Below are positions 8,348-17,903 of a DNA stretch of 64,000 nucleotides, one piece after another. The translations under genes were made by a program, and so were the position numbers. Source of the stretch: Lachnospiraceae bacterium (GTDB taxonomy: Bacteria; Bacillota; Clostridia; Lachnospirales; Lachnospiraceae). The notes below the pieces were generated by a model, which made no database searches, had not been told where the DNA came from, and saw only the letters and a program-made list of their open reading frames with translations. The first letter of the stretch is position 1; each line of letters opens with the position of its first letter. The stretch lies in the NCBI GenBank assembly GCA_024403615.1, contig JAKSRM010000003.1, positions 62,001-126,000 of the forward strand. Direction: 5' to 3'.

Positions 8348-9952
8348 ATGAAAAAAACAAAAATTACGTTACATCCATCTTATGTGATTGGCGATATTTC
8401 TCCACGTCTTTTCGGTGGATTTTTAGAGCCAATCGGTTCTATGGTTAACGGTACTATGTATAACCCAAAACATCCTACCGCAGATGAACAGGGATTCCGT
8501 CAGGACGTTATTGATGGCCTGAAAAAAGCAGACGTTCCTTGCGTTCGTCTTCCAGGTGGAAACTTTATTTCCGGTTGGAGATGGAAAGATTCCATCGGTC
8601 CAAAATCCGAAAGAAAACAGAATCTGGATTTAGCATGGAAACAGTTCATTCCAAACGATGTAGGTCATGATGAATATCTGCAGTGGGCAGAGAAAATCGG
8701 CGCAGAACCTTTATATACCATCAATTTGGGAACCGGCAGCCTGAACGATGCCATCGACATCGTAGAATATACCAACTTCCCTGGCGAAACCTATTGGTCC
8801 GACCTTCGTAAGAAAAATGGTCATAAAGATCCTTACGGCGTAAAGGTTTGGTACTTAGGAAACGAAATGGATGGTCCATGGCAGATTGCTTCCTGGGAAA
8901 AAGATCCAAAGGGCTACGGCGTTCTGGCACATGAGACTTCCAAAGCAATGAAATTTACGGACCCATCCATCGAAACCGTTGCTTGCGTTTCTTCCTCTCC
9001 TTTCCTTCCTCATTATCCGGATTGGGACAGAGTTGTTTTAGAGCAGTGCTACGAATCCGTAGATTACATTTCTCTCCACCATTATCATTCCGCACTGGTT
9101 GGTGATGTTGGCGGATTAATGGCTGGCGTAAATGCTTTTGAAGATTATATCAACACGGAAATCGCTTTAAGTGATTACCTGAAGACAAAACTCCGCTTAA
9201 AGAAAACTATGATGCTTTCTTTAGACGAGTACGCAAGCTCCTGGCGTTACAGCCTTGGTGCAAAATACGGTCTGGGGGGAAGATTATCCCCAGATGATTT
9301 CTATAAATTTGACCCTACGACCAACTTTATCCATCATGATCCAGACAACATGACTATGAATGGACCAATGTCCTATACAACAGAAGTTATGTCTGCAGTT
9401 GCTAACGCATCCATTTCCTTAACTCTTCTCCGTCACGCAGACAGAGTAAAGATTGGTTGTGCTACCGGCGGTCTTTCCATGTATTGCGCAAGCAACCATG
9501 ACAACGTATGGACCGGTGCTTCCCATTACACCATGACGGCTCTTCACAACCTGGCAAAAGGCAAATCCATCCTTCCTGTAGTTGAAACCGATAAATATGA
9601 TGTAGATACCTATGCAATTGATAACATGAACCAGTATGCAGGATTTGAAGATGTTCCTTACGTTACCGCTGGTGCTGCTTTTGACGAAGAGAATGGTGCT
9701 CTCACCGTATTCGTTTGCAACAGCGATTGGGAAGATGAGCATGAATTCACTCTGGACGTTCGCGGCTTCGGCGATTACAAACTGGTAGAATATACCGCTA
9801 TGGCAGACGTAAATGGCGATAAGAGAAATTCCTTCGAGAACCCAACCTTAAACAGCCCAGTAGACGTAACCAAAGATGCAAAATTTGAAAACGGTATTCT
9901 TACCACAACTTTAAAGAAGATTTCATGGAACGTATTTAGATTCCAGAAATAA
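8348..9952 (+). CDS. abfA: Alpha-L-arabinofuranosidase, GH51, intracellular
   Basis: A 534-residue GH51 enzyme that releases terminal arabinofuranose from arabinan or arabinoxylan oligosaccharides. Family markers are visible in order: FGGFLEPIG near the N-terminus, VRLPGGNF at about 62-69, WYLGNEMDGPW with the acid/base Glu at about 173, and LSLDEYASSW with the nucleophile Glu at about 293. A C-terminal beta-sandwich follows. No signal peptide is present, so it acts on imported oligosaccharides, consistent with the sugar-type ABC importer at 19.8-24.3 kb. It has its own promoter and a bidirectional terminator. A 60-bp piece of its 3' end recurs at 12567-12626. Confidence 0.93.
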   Translation: MKKTKITLHPSYVIGDISPRLFGGFLEPIGSMVNGTMYNPKHPTADEQGFRQDVIDGLKKADVPCVRLPGGNFISGWRWKDSIGPKSERKQNLDLAWKQFIPNDVGHDEYLQWAEKIGAEPLYTINLGTGSLNDAIDIVEYTNFPGETYWSDLRKKNGHKDPYGVKVWYLGNEMDGPWQIASWEKDPKGYGVLAHETSKAMKFTDPSIETVACVSSSPFLPHYPDWDRVVLEQCYESVDYISLHHYHSALVGDVGGLMAGVNAFEDYINTEIALSDYLKTKLRLKKTMMLSLDEYASSWRYSLGAKYGLGGRLSPDDFYKFDPTTNFIHHDPDNMTMNGPMSYTTEVMSAVANASISLTLLRHADRVKIGCATGGLSMYCASNHDNVWTGASHYTMTALHNLAKGKSILPVVETDKYDVDTYAIDNMNQYAGFEDVPYVTAGAAFDEENGALTVFVCNSDWEDEHEFTLDVRGFGDYKLVEYTAMADVNGDKRNSFENPTLNSPVDVTKDAKFENGILTTTLKKISWNVFRFQK

Positions 9953-9978
9953 GAAAAGTTTATAATCAATAAATAAGA

Positions 9979-10014
9979 AAAGAGCACGAAGTTTTCCGCT
10001 TCGTGCTCTTTATT
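9979..10014. terminator. Bidirectional terminator, copy 1
   Basis: A 13-bp stem AAAGAGCACGAAG/CTTCGTGCTCTTT with a 7-base loop and A/T runs on both sides. It serves the converging arabinofuranosidase and surface-protein genes. An identical copy lies at 12646-12684. Confidence 0.88.
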
Positions 10015-10039
10015 ATTTTACTAATTCAGGAATGATTAA

Positions 10040-12469
10040 TTAGTTGCTCTTTTTTCTAAGAACGCATGCTCCAATCAGTACAAGTAAGGATGCTGCTGTA
10101 ACACCTGCTGCCAGAGGAAGATTGCTATGATCGCCGGTATCTACTGGCTTACGTTCTACTTCCGTCCATTTTGCATATACGGTCGTGTTTTCTTTGATTA
10201 CTGTAGAGAAGTCAAAAGTCTTTGTGAATTCTGCATCAGCAAACCAACCTTCAAACTTCCATCCAGAAGCTTTTGGATCTTCTGGTTTTTCTGCAGTTTT
10301 TCCTTCGGTTACAATCTGGTCTGCAATAGTCTCGCCATGCTTGTTCATCTCGAATTTCACAGTATACTGTGCCAACCATTTTGCATAAACTGTAGTGTTT
10401 TCTGTGATTGGAGTTTCAAAGTCAAATTCTTCGGTAAGTTCTTCATCTGCAAACCAACCATCAAAAATCCAGTTCGCTTCTTCCGGATTTTCTGGCTCAA
10501 CTGCATTTTCGCCATCTGGAACAACCTGAGCGGTAATCTGCTCGCCATGGCCGTTCATTTCGAAGGAAACGGTATGATCCGGAATAACGATTTCAACTGT
10601 ATAGTATACGTCTCGGTTATTATCGCATCCACCAAGGTTGCTACTGAAAATCCAGTTTTCACACAGATAATACAATGTATAAACGGTTTCTCCAGCATCG
10701 GAATCCATGGTCTTAACCATTTTCACTGGAGTAATATCTAAAGTTAATCCTGCTCCGTCTCCATATCCTTGTCTGTTATTTCGGATATAGATTGCATCTT
10801 CTTCAACGTTCATTCCTTTACCGGAATTAAATGTAACGGTATAAGTAAGATTTAAATTGTCATAAGTAACTGTGTAGTCATCTTCCGGCACAGTATTACC
10901 ATCCTTGTCTTCCAATGCAAGTTGATTAAGTCCCATAGAGGTAATGTTTACTGGTTCTGAGGAACTATAATACAGCACGAAAATCGGACCATCATGCATA
11001 TCATCCCGTGCCATAATCTCAAAACCATTTTCGCCTAAGAAAATTACGGAATAATCTTTATCGTCCTCGTCTTTGTTAAATTTACCAGCGATTCCCTGAG
11101 GATAATTCTGTTTTTTGGAACTGATTCCAACCCATGCGTGATCATCCGGATCCGTATTAAGGTCGTCTAAGATTCCAATTAAATTTTTACCTTCTGGATA
11201 GTAATATAAGTCATAGCCTTCATTTCCAATAATCTGAACGCTGCCACCAAGGTTTAATGCTGGGTCATCTGCAAGGGAAGATTTATCTTCCAGGTATACG
11301 CCGCCACCTTTATTTCCGGTAATAACTAAAGTTCCTTTCAGATCTACGCCGTCAATATCGTCTTCATTAAACTTATGACAGTAAAGTCCGCCACCTTCGT
11401 TTGCAATGTTCTTTTCAATGATACCACCGGAAAGGAAAACTCTTCCGTCATCGATGTAAACGCCGCCGCCTTTATTTGCTTCGTTTTCGCTAATTACTGC
11501 GCCTTCAAACATCTGGAAATTTGCATTTCCACCATCATAATATACGCCACCACCATAAGCAGGGGTAATATTCTTTGTGATCACACCACCGTGCATATAG
11601 AAACCAGCATCATCGATAGCAACACCGCCGGCATACATTCCGCTAGTAGTACCTATAGCAAAATTTATGTTTTTGCTGATTTCTCCGCCATACATATTGA
11701 ATACCGCAGCATTAAACATGTTTTCACATACATAAACGCCAGCGGCTTTTCCAGCGGATTTATTCTGTGTAATAAGTCCATCATACATTTCAAATACGCC
11801 ATCTTCAATATATACTGCACCTTCTGAATCTGTAGTATCAATGTCGGAAATCGTTCCGCCATACATAATGAATCGTCCTCTGTTGTTCTCCGTATTACCA
11901 TCACCAATTACGCAAACAGCACCACCGCCGCCAGTGATGAGAGGTAAAAAGGAGTAGTCGAATACGTTATAGGTAAGCGAACCGCCTTTCATGATAAACA
12001 AGCCGTTATCAACGTAAACGATTCGGCAATCTACATCATCATTTCCCATCAAGGTACCACCCTCTAAGGTAAAGCTACTGTCTTGATCTACGTAAATCAG
12101 TTGGTCGTAATCTTCATTAATATGATCGTGTGAAATATAAATCGTGCCTTGATCTTTATCGGTAGTATTTTTTATCGTAAGGGATGCTCCATCTTCTACA
12201 GAAAAGATGAAATCTGCATCATCGCCGATTCCCTCAATATTATTTCCTTGAAGATCGATGGTTACACTGCCTTTATCAACAACATACTCGTCTTCCAAAG
12301 TAATATCATTCTCAATGTAGATCGTAGCATTTGTTGACATTGCTGTATCCCAAGCAGATTTTAATTCTGATTCCTTGGTTACATGGATTTCTCCACCAGC
12401 AAAAGCAGGGAACGACATCATGCTCACTGCTAACAATACTGCGGTAAAAAGAACTGCTATTTTTTTCAT
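10040..12469 (-). CDS. Beta-helix surface protein with InlB-type repeats, copy 1
   Basis: An 809-residue secreted protein. Signal peptide at residues 1-24 (ending SFPAFA). A right-handed parallel beta-helix-like region at about 30-420 is built of G-rich turns (GGGVYIDDGR, YGGGVYYDGG, MYGGEISKN). A middle domain (about 430-630) is followed by two InlB/Listeria-Bacteroides-type repeats (about 630-770; WIFDGWFADEELTEEFDF, WKFEGWFADAEFTKTFDF, each ending in YAKW). The C-terminus is a wall/membrane anchor: PVDTGD, a hydrophobic helix and RKKSN. PVDTG is a non-canonical version of LPXTG, so sortase recognition is uncertain. AGGAG lies 11 bases before the ATG. It is a probable adhesin or glycan-binding protein, and a close paralogue of the next gene. 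Confidence 0.85.
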   Translation of the reverse strand: MKKIAVLFTAVLLAVSMMSFPAFAGGEIHVTKESELKSAWDTAMSTNATIYIENDITLEDEYVVDKGSVTIDLQGNNIEGIGDDADFIFSVEDGASLTIKNTTDKDQGTIYISHDHINEDYDQLIYVDQDSSFTLEGGTLMGNDDVDCRIVYVDNGLFIMKGGSLTYNVFDYSFLPLITGGGGAVCVIGDGNTENNRGRFIMYGGTISDIDTTDSEGAVYIEDGVFEMYDGLITQNKSAGKAAGVYVCENMFNAAVFNMYGGEISKNINFAIGTTSGMYAGGVAIDDAGFYMHGGVITKNITPAYGGGVYYDGGNANFQMFEGAVISENEANKGGGVYIDDGRVFLSGGIIEKNIANEGGGLYCHKFNEDDIDGVDLKGTLVITGNKGGGVYLEDKSSLADDPALNLGGSVQIIGNEGYDLYYYPEGKNLIGILDDLNTDPDDHAWVGISSKKQNYPQGIAGKFNKDEDDKDYSVIFLGENGFEIMARDDMHDGPIFVLYYSSSEPVNITSMGLNQLALEDKDGNTVPEDDYTVTYDNLNLTYTVTFNSGKGMNVEEDAIYIRNNRQGYGDGAGLTLDITPVKMVKTMDSDAGETVYTLYYLCENWIFSSNLGGCDNNRDVYYTVEIVIPDHTVSFEMNGHGEQITAQVVPDGENAVEPENPEEANWIFDGWFADEELTEEFDFETPITENTTVYAKWLAQYTVKFEMNKHGETIADQIVTEGKTAEKPEDPKASGWKFEGWFADAEFTKTFDFSTVIKENTTVYAKWTEVERKPVDTGDHSNLPLAAGVTAASLLVLIGACVLRKKSN

Positions 12470-12501
12470 AAGGTATATATCTCCTATGGTATAGTTGGTT
12501 T

Positions 12502-12531
12502 ATTATATTCTAAAAAGGGACCTTGCTACAA
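12502..12531 (-). promoter_or_regulatory. Promoter of surface protein copy 1
   Basis: Read on the minus strand: TTGTAG (12531-12526), an 18-base spacer, TATAAT (12507-12502). The start codon is at 12469. The same layout is found upstream of copy 2. Confidence 0.65.
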
Positions 12532-12566
12532 GTGTAATTTGTTTACTTTTTGTTTATTTTTATGCG

Positions 12567-12626
12567 ATGATTTCTACCCAAACCTTAAAGAAAATTTTCT
12601 GGAACGTATTTAGATTCCAGAAATAA
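12567..12626 (+). pseudogene. Remnant of the 3' end of the GH51 arabinofuranosidase gene
   Basis: In the frame ending at TAA 12624-12626 the DNA reads ...TLKKIFWNVFRFQK-stop, against ...TLKKISWNVFRFQK-stop at the end of the arabinofuranosidase (9952). Similarity begins at about 12570 and continues through the stop and the following terminator. It has no start or catalytic part and is a scar of duplication, not a gene. It shows that the duplicated segment began inside the last codons of the arabinofuranosidase gene. Confidence 0.88.
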
Positions 12627-12645
12627 ACAAGTCAAGTAAGCAATA

Positions 12646-12684
12646 AGAAAAGAGCACGAAGTTTTCCGCTTCGTGCTCTTTATT
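12646..12684. terminator. Bidirectional terminator, copy 2
   Basis: Same hairpin as at 9979-10014 (AAAGAGCACGAAG, 7-base loop, CTTCGTGCTCTTT). Here it terminates surface protein copy 2 on the minus strand; the plus-strand gene it once served is only a remnant. Confidence 0.85.
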
Positions 12685-12705
12685 ATTTCACTAATTTAGG
12701 AAGGA

Positions 12706-15135
12706 TTAGTTACTCTTTTTTCTAAGAACGCATGCCCCAGCAAGTACAAGTAAGGATGCTGCTGCAGTTCCTGCTGCCAGTGGCATATTGCTATGATCGC
12801 CGGTATCTACTGGTTTACGTTCTACTTCCGTCCATTTTGCATATACGGTCGTGTTTTCTTTGATTACTGTAGAGAAGTCAAAAGTCTTTGTGAATTCTGC
12901 ATCAGCAAACCAACCTTCAAACTTCCATCCAGAAGCTTTTGGATCTTCTGGTTTTTCTGCAGTTTTTCCTTCGGTTACAATCTGGTCTGCAATAGTCTCG
13001 CCATGCTTGTTCATCTCGAATTTCACAGTATACTGTGCCAACCATTTTGCATAAACTGTAGTGTTTTCTGTGATTGGAGTTTCAAAGTCAAATTCTTCGG
13101 TAAGTTCTTCATCTGCAAACCAACCATCAAAAATCCAACCTTCTTCTTCTGGATCTTCTGGTTCCGTAGCCGTCTCGCCATTAGGAACAACCTGAGCGGT
13201 AATCTGCTCGCCATGGTTATTCATTTCAAAGGATACTTCATGATCTGGAATAACGATTTCTACAATGTAATAATCATCTCTGTTATTATCACATCCACCA
13301 AGGAAGTCACGGTAGATCCAATTTTCGCACAGATAATACAGAGTATAAGTGGTTTCTCCTGCATCGGAGTCCACGACCTTCTCCTGTTTTACTGGAGTAA
13401 TATCTAAAGTTAATCCGTCTCCGTCTCCATATCTATGTCTGTTGTTACGAATATAAATCGCATCTTTATCTACATTCATTCCTTTGCCGGAATTAAATCT
13501 AACTTTATATGTGAGATTTAAATTATCGTAATTAACTGTGTAGTTGCTTTCCGGCACAGAATTACCATCTTTATCTTTCATCGCCTGGCCATCAAGTTCC
13601 ATCGTGGTAATATCCACTGGGTCAGAAGAAGAATAATAAAGTACGAAAATCGGACCATCATGCATATCATCCCGTGCCATAATCTCAAAGCCATTTTCAC
13701 CTAAGAAAATTACGGAATAATCTTTATCATCCTTATCTTTGTTAAATTTACCAGCGATTCCCTGAGGATAACTTTGTTTTTTGGAGCTGATTCCAACCCA
13801 TGCGTGATCATCCGGATCCGTATTAAGGTCATCTAATATTCCGATTAAATCGTCACCTTCTGGATAGTAATATAAGTCATAACCTGCATTGTCAATAATC
13901 TGAACGCTGCCGCCAAGGTTTAATGCTGGGTCATCTGCAAGGAAGGATTTATCTTCCAGATATACGCCGCCACCTATATTATCGGTAATAACCAGAGTTC
14001 CTTTCAGATCTACGCCATCAATATCGTCTTCATTAAACTCATGGCAGTAAAGTCCGCCACCTTCGTTTGCGGTATTCTTTTCAATGACACCACCGGAAAG
14101 GAAAACTCTTCCGTCATCGATGTAAGCGCCGCCGCCTTTATTTGCTTTGTTTTCGGTAATTACTGCGCCCTCAAACATCTGGAAATTCGTATTTCCACCG
14201 TCATAATATACGCCGCCACCATACGCAGGGGTGACATTCTTTGTGATCACGCCACGGTCCATATAGAAGCCCGCATCATCGATAGCAACACCACCGGCAT
14301 ACATTCCGCTAGTTTCGGTAGTATAATTTACGTTATTGCTGATTTCTCCGCCATACATATTGAATACCGCAGCATTAAACATATGCTCACTTACATAAAC
14401 GCCAGCGGCTTTTCCGTAGGATCTATTCTTTGTAATGAGTCCATCGGTCATTTCAAATACGCCATCTTCAATACAAACTGCGCCATCTGCCTCTGTAGAA
14501 TCAATGTTGGAAATCGTTCCTCCGTTCATGATAAAGCGGCCTCTGTTGTTCCCTGTATTACCATCACCACGTACGAAAACAGCGCCACCACCGCCAGTGA
14601 TGACTGGGAATACGGAGTCGTCGAATACGTTGTTGCAAAGCAAACCGCCTTTCATGGTAAACAGGCCGTAATCAACGGTAACAAGTCGGCAATCCTCATC
14701 CTCGTTTCCTTTTAAAGTACCACCTTCTAAGGTGAAGCTACTGTCTTCACCTACATAAATCAGCTCCGTATAATCTTCATAAAGGGTTGTAATATAAATC
14801 GTGCCTCGATCTTTATCGGTAGTATTTCTAATCGTAAGAGATGCTCCATCCTCTACAGAAAAAATGGAATATGCATCGTCTCCGATTCCCTGGATATTAT
14901 TTCCTTGAAGATCGATGGTTACATTTCCTTTGTCAATCGTATATTCGTCTTCCAACGTAATATCATTCTCAATGTAGATCGTGCCATTTGTTGCTAATGC
15001 CGAACTCCAGAATGATTTCAAATTAGCCTCGCTGTATACATGAACTTCTCCACCATCCGCAAAAGCAGGGAAAGACATCATACTTACTGCTAACAATACT
15101 GCAGTAAAAAGAACTGCTATCTTTTTCATTTTCAT
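12706..15135 (-). CDS. Beta-helix surface protein with InlB-type repeats, copy 2
   Basis: Also 809 residues and collinear with the 10040-12469 gene, offset by about 2,666 bases. It has the same order of parts: signal peptide (ending SFPAFADG), beta-helix-like region, middle domain, two InlB-type repeats and a PVDTGD-helix-RKKSN anchor. The N-terminal 60 residues are clearly diverged (HVYSEANLKSFWSSAL versus HVTKESELKSAWDTAM), while the last InlB repeat is nearly identical at DNA level. The start at 15135 (MKMKKIAV) keeps the same distance to GGAGG as copy 1. It is probably a variant of the same adhesin with altered ligand-facing surface. Own promoter upstream. Confidence 0.85.
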   Translation of the reverse strand: MKMKKIAVLFTAVLLAVSMMSFPAFADGGEVHVYSEANLKSFWSSALATNGTIYIENDITLEDEYTIDKGNVTIDLQGNNIQGIGDDAYSIFSVEDGASLTIRNTTDKDRGTIYITTLYEDYTELIYVGEDSSFTLEGGTLKGNEDEDCRLVTVDYGLFTMKGGLLCNNVFDDSVFPVITGGGGAVFVRGDGNTGNNRGRFIMNGGTISNIDSTEADGAVCIEDGVFEMTDGLITKNRSYGKAAGVYVSEHMFNAAVFNMYGGEISNNVNYTTETSGMYAGGVAIDDAGFYMDRGVITKNVTPAYGGGVYYDGGNTNFQMFEGAVITENKANKGGGAYIDDGRVFLSGGVIEKNTANEGGGLYCHEFNEDDIDGVDLKGTLVITDNIGGGVYLEDKSFLADDPALNLGGSVQIIDNAGYDLYYYPEGDDLIGILDDLNTDPDDHAWVGISSKKQSYPQGIAGKFNKDKDDKDYSVIFLGENGFEIMARDDMHDGPIFVLYYSSSDPVDITTMELDGQAMKDKDGNSVPESNYTVNYDNLNLTYKVRFNSGKGMNVDKDAIYIRNNRHRYGDGDGLTLDITPVKQEKVVDSDAGETTYTLYYLCENWIYRDFLGGCDNNRDDYYIVEIVIPDHEVSFEMNNHGEQITAQVVPNGETATEPEDPEEEGWIFDGWFADEELTEEFDFETPITENTTVYAKWLAQYTVKFEMNKHGETIADQIVTEGKTAEKPEDPKASGWKFEGWFADAEFTKTFDFSTVIKENTTVYAKWTEVERKPVDTGDHSNMPLAAGTAAASLLVLAGACVLRKKSN

Positions 15136-15167
15136 AAGGTATATACCTCCTATGATATGGTTGGCTA

Positions 15168-15196
15168 ATTATATTCCAAAGGGAGACCTGCCACAA
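15168..15196 (-). promoter_or_regulatory. Promoter of surface protein copy 2
   Basis: Read on the minus strand: TTGTGG (15196-15191), a 17-base spacer, TATAAT (15173-15168). It is homologous to the copy 1 promoter, showing that the promoter was part of the duplicated segment. Confidence 0.65.
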
Positions 15197-15245
15197 GTAA
15201 AAATTGTATGAATTTTATACAAATTTTACAGAATTTTTTCTACTT

Positions 15246-17903
15246 TCACCGTAAAGCAATGCTGCTGCCGGTTTCCGATTTAATAACTTCCAAATGGGTT
15301 GGAATGTTGGCTTCCAGCAATTGCACATGACTGATAATACCAATCATGCCGTTGCCCTTTCGTACGCTATCTAAAACATCCATCGCATCGTTGATGGAGT
15401 TGTCATCTAAGGTTCCAAATCCTTCATCAATGAAGAGAGCTTCTATCTGTACACCAGACTTCTGGGCAATGGTAGACATACCGATGGACAAAGCTAACGA
15501 TACCAAAAACTTCTCGCCACCAGAAAGCATACCTACACTTCTTCCTTCTTTCTCCGGGCTGCGACTGTCATGCACTTTAAGTTCCAATCCACGTTTATTT
15601 CCAACGCCTTTGTCATCCGAACGATAGAGATAATATCTTCCACCATGAACCTTTTCCAGCATTCGGTTGGCTTCCCCAATGACTTGATTAAACATAATGG
15701 CCAGCACATATCTCTGCAGACCAATGCCAGAATCTCCACGGAGTTTTTTTGCAAAAGCAAGATCATTTCCTGCTTCCGTAATATTGTCCGCATAATCTTT
15801 TGCTTTTACGGAAAGAACTCTGTATTTTCCCGTAAGTCGTTTGATTTCCTGTTCGTAGTTTGCATTATTTTCTGCAAATGAAACCTTTTCTGCTTCGATT
15901 TCTTCTTTCCGTTCCTCAAACAGAGAACTATCCGGTTCCTTTTTTCCTTCCAGTTCCTTCTGCAGTTTTTCCAGATTGCCTTCTGCTACTTCGCAGGCTG
16001 TCTTATAGCTGACCAGTTCCTCATGAAGCAACTTCCGCTCAGAATCTTCTTTCATCAAAGCTTTTACGCTTTCAAAGTCCGCATAGCCTTTTTCTTTTAA
16101 AGCTTTTTTCAAAATGCCATCTGCTTTTTCATAATCCGAATCGGCTCTTTCTTTTTCTTTCTTTGCAGAATCAATTTTTCCTTTTAATTCATTCAGAGTC
16201 TTGACTGCCTTTGAATAAGAAGTTTCTCGGGTTTCTGTTTCTTCCTTGTAGTTTTTGATTGCCGTCTGAATATCTGTTATTTTTTTCGTCAAGGCTTTTG
16301 AATCTGTAATTCCTTCAATCAGATTCTTTTCTGCAGCTTCCAGCTTCGCATCCGCAGCCGTCTTCAAGCCTTCCTTTTCATTATATGCCTTCTGCTTTTG
16401 ATCTTTTTCCTGTTCCGCCTGTTCGCGTGCTATCTCAGCCTCACTCCAAAGATTTTTTTTCAGCTCGCTAGCAGCCTCTTTTTCCTCCACATCCTCTTTG
16501 CTGACACTGTTTAGACTTTTCTGAGCAGGTTCTGGATGGTCGCAGCTACCACATACCGGACATTTTTCCCCTTCCTCTAAGGTTCCGGCAATTTCCCCAT
16601 AAATTCCGGCATAATATCTGTCTCGATACTCTTTTGCAAAATCCTCGGCTTCATCGAAGTCTTTCTTCGCTTTTTTTGCCGTATCTGTCGCATCTTTTAA
16701 CGAATCGGCTGCTTTCTTTAAATTATTCTGAGCAGTCTTTAATTCCGTTGCTGCTGTTTTCGCTGCTGTTTTCAAACTAGCGACCTCTTGGTAAGCCCCT
16801 TTTTTGCTTTCATAGGTTCCTAACGTCTTGGTTAATTCCGGAATTGGAGAATTCTTTTCATGTACTTCCTTCGCAACGCGAGTAGACTCTACGGATTCTT
16901 CCGCTTCCTGCAGACCGTTTTCTATATCAGATAATTCTTTGTTCCTTAAGGTTTGTTCTGTACAAGCATTTTCAAAATGACGGATTGGTTCCCGTAAAGC
17001 TTCCGCTTTTTCCGCCTGCTCATATTCTCTCTGTTTTTCCGCATAGGAATCCTTTTCCGCCTGCAGATTACTTAAGGTCTTTTCTGCCTCATGAAGAGGC
17101 TTAAATCCTTCCGACAGTTTTATGTCCTCATCCAGCTTTTTCTGTTTTCCTTCTCCATCAAATTTCTGATGATTACGAATTAATTCTTTTTTCGAGTCTT
17201 TTAATAACTGAATTTTTTCTTCCAGTTCTTCCAGACAGAACACATCTTCCTCAGCCAAAGAATTATCGATTTCCTTCTTTTCTTCGTCTAAAGCATTCTT
17301 TCTTGCATTGGCGTCATTAAAGAACTTCCATGCATATTTCGTCCACTGACCTGAGCCAAAAATCTTCTGAAGAATTGCTTCTTTTTCTTCGGAAGACGCC
17401 GTCAGAAACCGTTCAAACTGGCCCTGTGGCAATAACACAACCTGACGGAATTGTTCCTTGGTCAGTCCCACCAGTTCCTCTGCCTTTTTGTTAAGGTCTG
17501 CTTTCTTTGGATTGTCAAAAAACGGTATGATATTTCCGTCTTCATCCATTTCCCCTGCTTCATATTTTTCGCTTAAGTTTTTTGTTTTCTGAATCAGGCT
17601 CCTCGTAAAAACGTATTTTCGTTCCCGTACAGAAAAAGTGAAAGAAACTATGGTGTCCAAATTCCTGTCCGCCTGTATACACCGCCATTCGGTTAAATCA
17701 TTCCGTCCGGATTTTAATTTGTCGTTTTCTCCGCTGCCTCCACCATAAAGGGCAAAAGTCATAGCGTCAAAAATCGTGGTTTTTCCACTGCCAGTTTTCC
17801 CCTTTATGAGGAACATACCTTTTTCTGACAACTTTTCAAAATCCACAACCTGTTTTTCTACAAAAGGACCAAAGGCCTGTAATTCCAATCTTAAAGGTTT
17901 CAT
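15246..17903 (-). CDS. sbcC: Exonuclease SbcCD, ATPase/coiled-coil subunit
   Basis: An 885-residue SMC-like protein. The N-terminal Walker A loop GKTGSGKTT lies at about 35-43. Two long charged coiled-coil arms (about 180-440 and 460-700) flank the zinc-hook CPVCGSC at about 449. The C-terminal half-domain carries the ABC signature LSGGEKFLVSLALS (about 794) and Walker B ALFIDEGFGTLD (about 822). With SbcD it cleaves hairpins and protein-blocked DNA ends. The ATG overlaps the sbcD stop by 4 bases, indicating one operon. SbcCD attacks long palindromes, which is relevant to the palindromic repeat arrays in this window. Confidence 0.95.
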   Translation of the reverse strand: MKPLRLELQAFGPFVEKQVVDFEKLSEKGMFLIKGKTGSGKTTIFDAMTFALYGGGSGENDKLKSGRNDLTEWRCIQADRNLDTIVSFTFSVRERKYVFTRSLIQKTKNLSEKYEAGEMDEDGNIIPFFDNPKKADLNKKAEELVGLTKEQFRQVVLLPQGQFERFLTASSEEKEAILQKIFGSGQWTKYAWKFFNDANARKNALDEEKKEIDNSLAEEDVFCLEELEEKIQLLKDSKKELIRNHQKFDGEGKQKKLDEDIKLSEGFKPLHEAEKTLSNLQAEKDSYAEKQREYEQAEKAEALREPIRHFENACTEQTLRNKELSDIENGLQEAEESVESTRVAKEVHEKNSPIPELTKTLGTYESKKGAYQEVASLKTAAKTAATELKTAQNNLKKAADSLKDATDTAKKAKKDFDEAEDFAKEYRDRYYAGIYGEIAGTLEEGEKCPVCGSCDHPEPAQKSLNSVSKEDVEEKEAASELKKNLWSEAEIAREQAEQEKDQKQKAYNEKEGLKTAADAKLEAAEKNLIEGITDSKALTKKITDIQTAIKNYKEETETRETSYSKAVKTLNELKGKIDSAKKEKERADSDYEKADGILKKALKEKGYADFESVKALMKEDSERKLLHEELVSYKTACEVAEGNLEKLQKELEGKKEPDSSLFEERKEEIEAEKVSFAENNANYEQEIKRLTGKYRVLSVKAKDYADNITEAGNDLAFAKKLRGDSGIGLQRYVLAIMFNQVIGEANRMLEKVHGGRYYLYRSDDKGVGNKRGLELKVHDSRSPEKEGRSVGMLSGGEKFLVSLALSIGMSTIAQKSGVQIEALFIDEGFGTLDDNSINDAMDVLDSVRKGNGMIGIISHVQLLEANIPTHLEVIKSETGSSIALR

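Noticed and set aside
12567-12626. Start of a small plus-strand gene (MISTQTLKKIFW...)
   Set aside because: It matches the tail of the arabinofuranosidase and has no ribosome site; treated as a duplication remnant.
15202-15224. Terminator of sbcC (AT-only hairpin TTGTAT/ATACAA)
   Set aside because: It lies downstream of the sbcC stop on the minus strand, but the stem is only six A-T pairs, so it is too weak to call.
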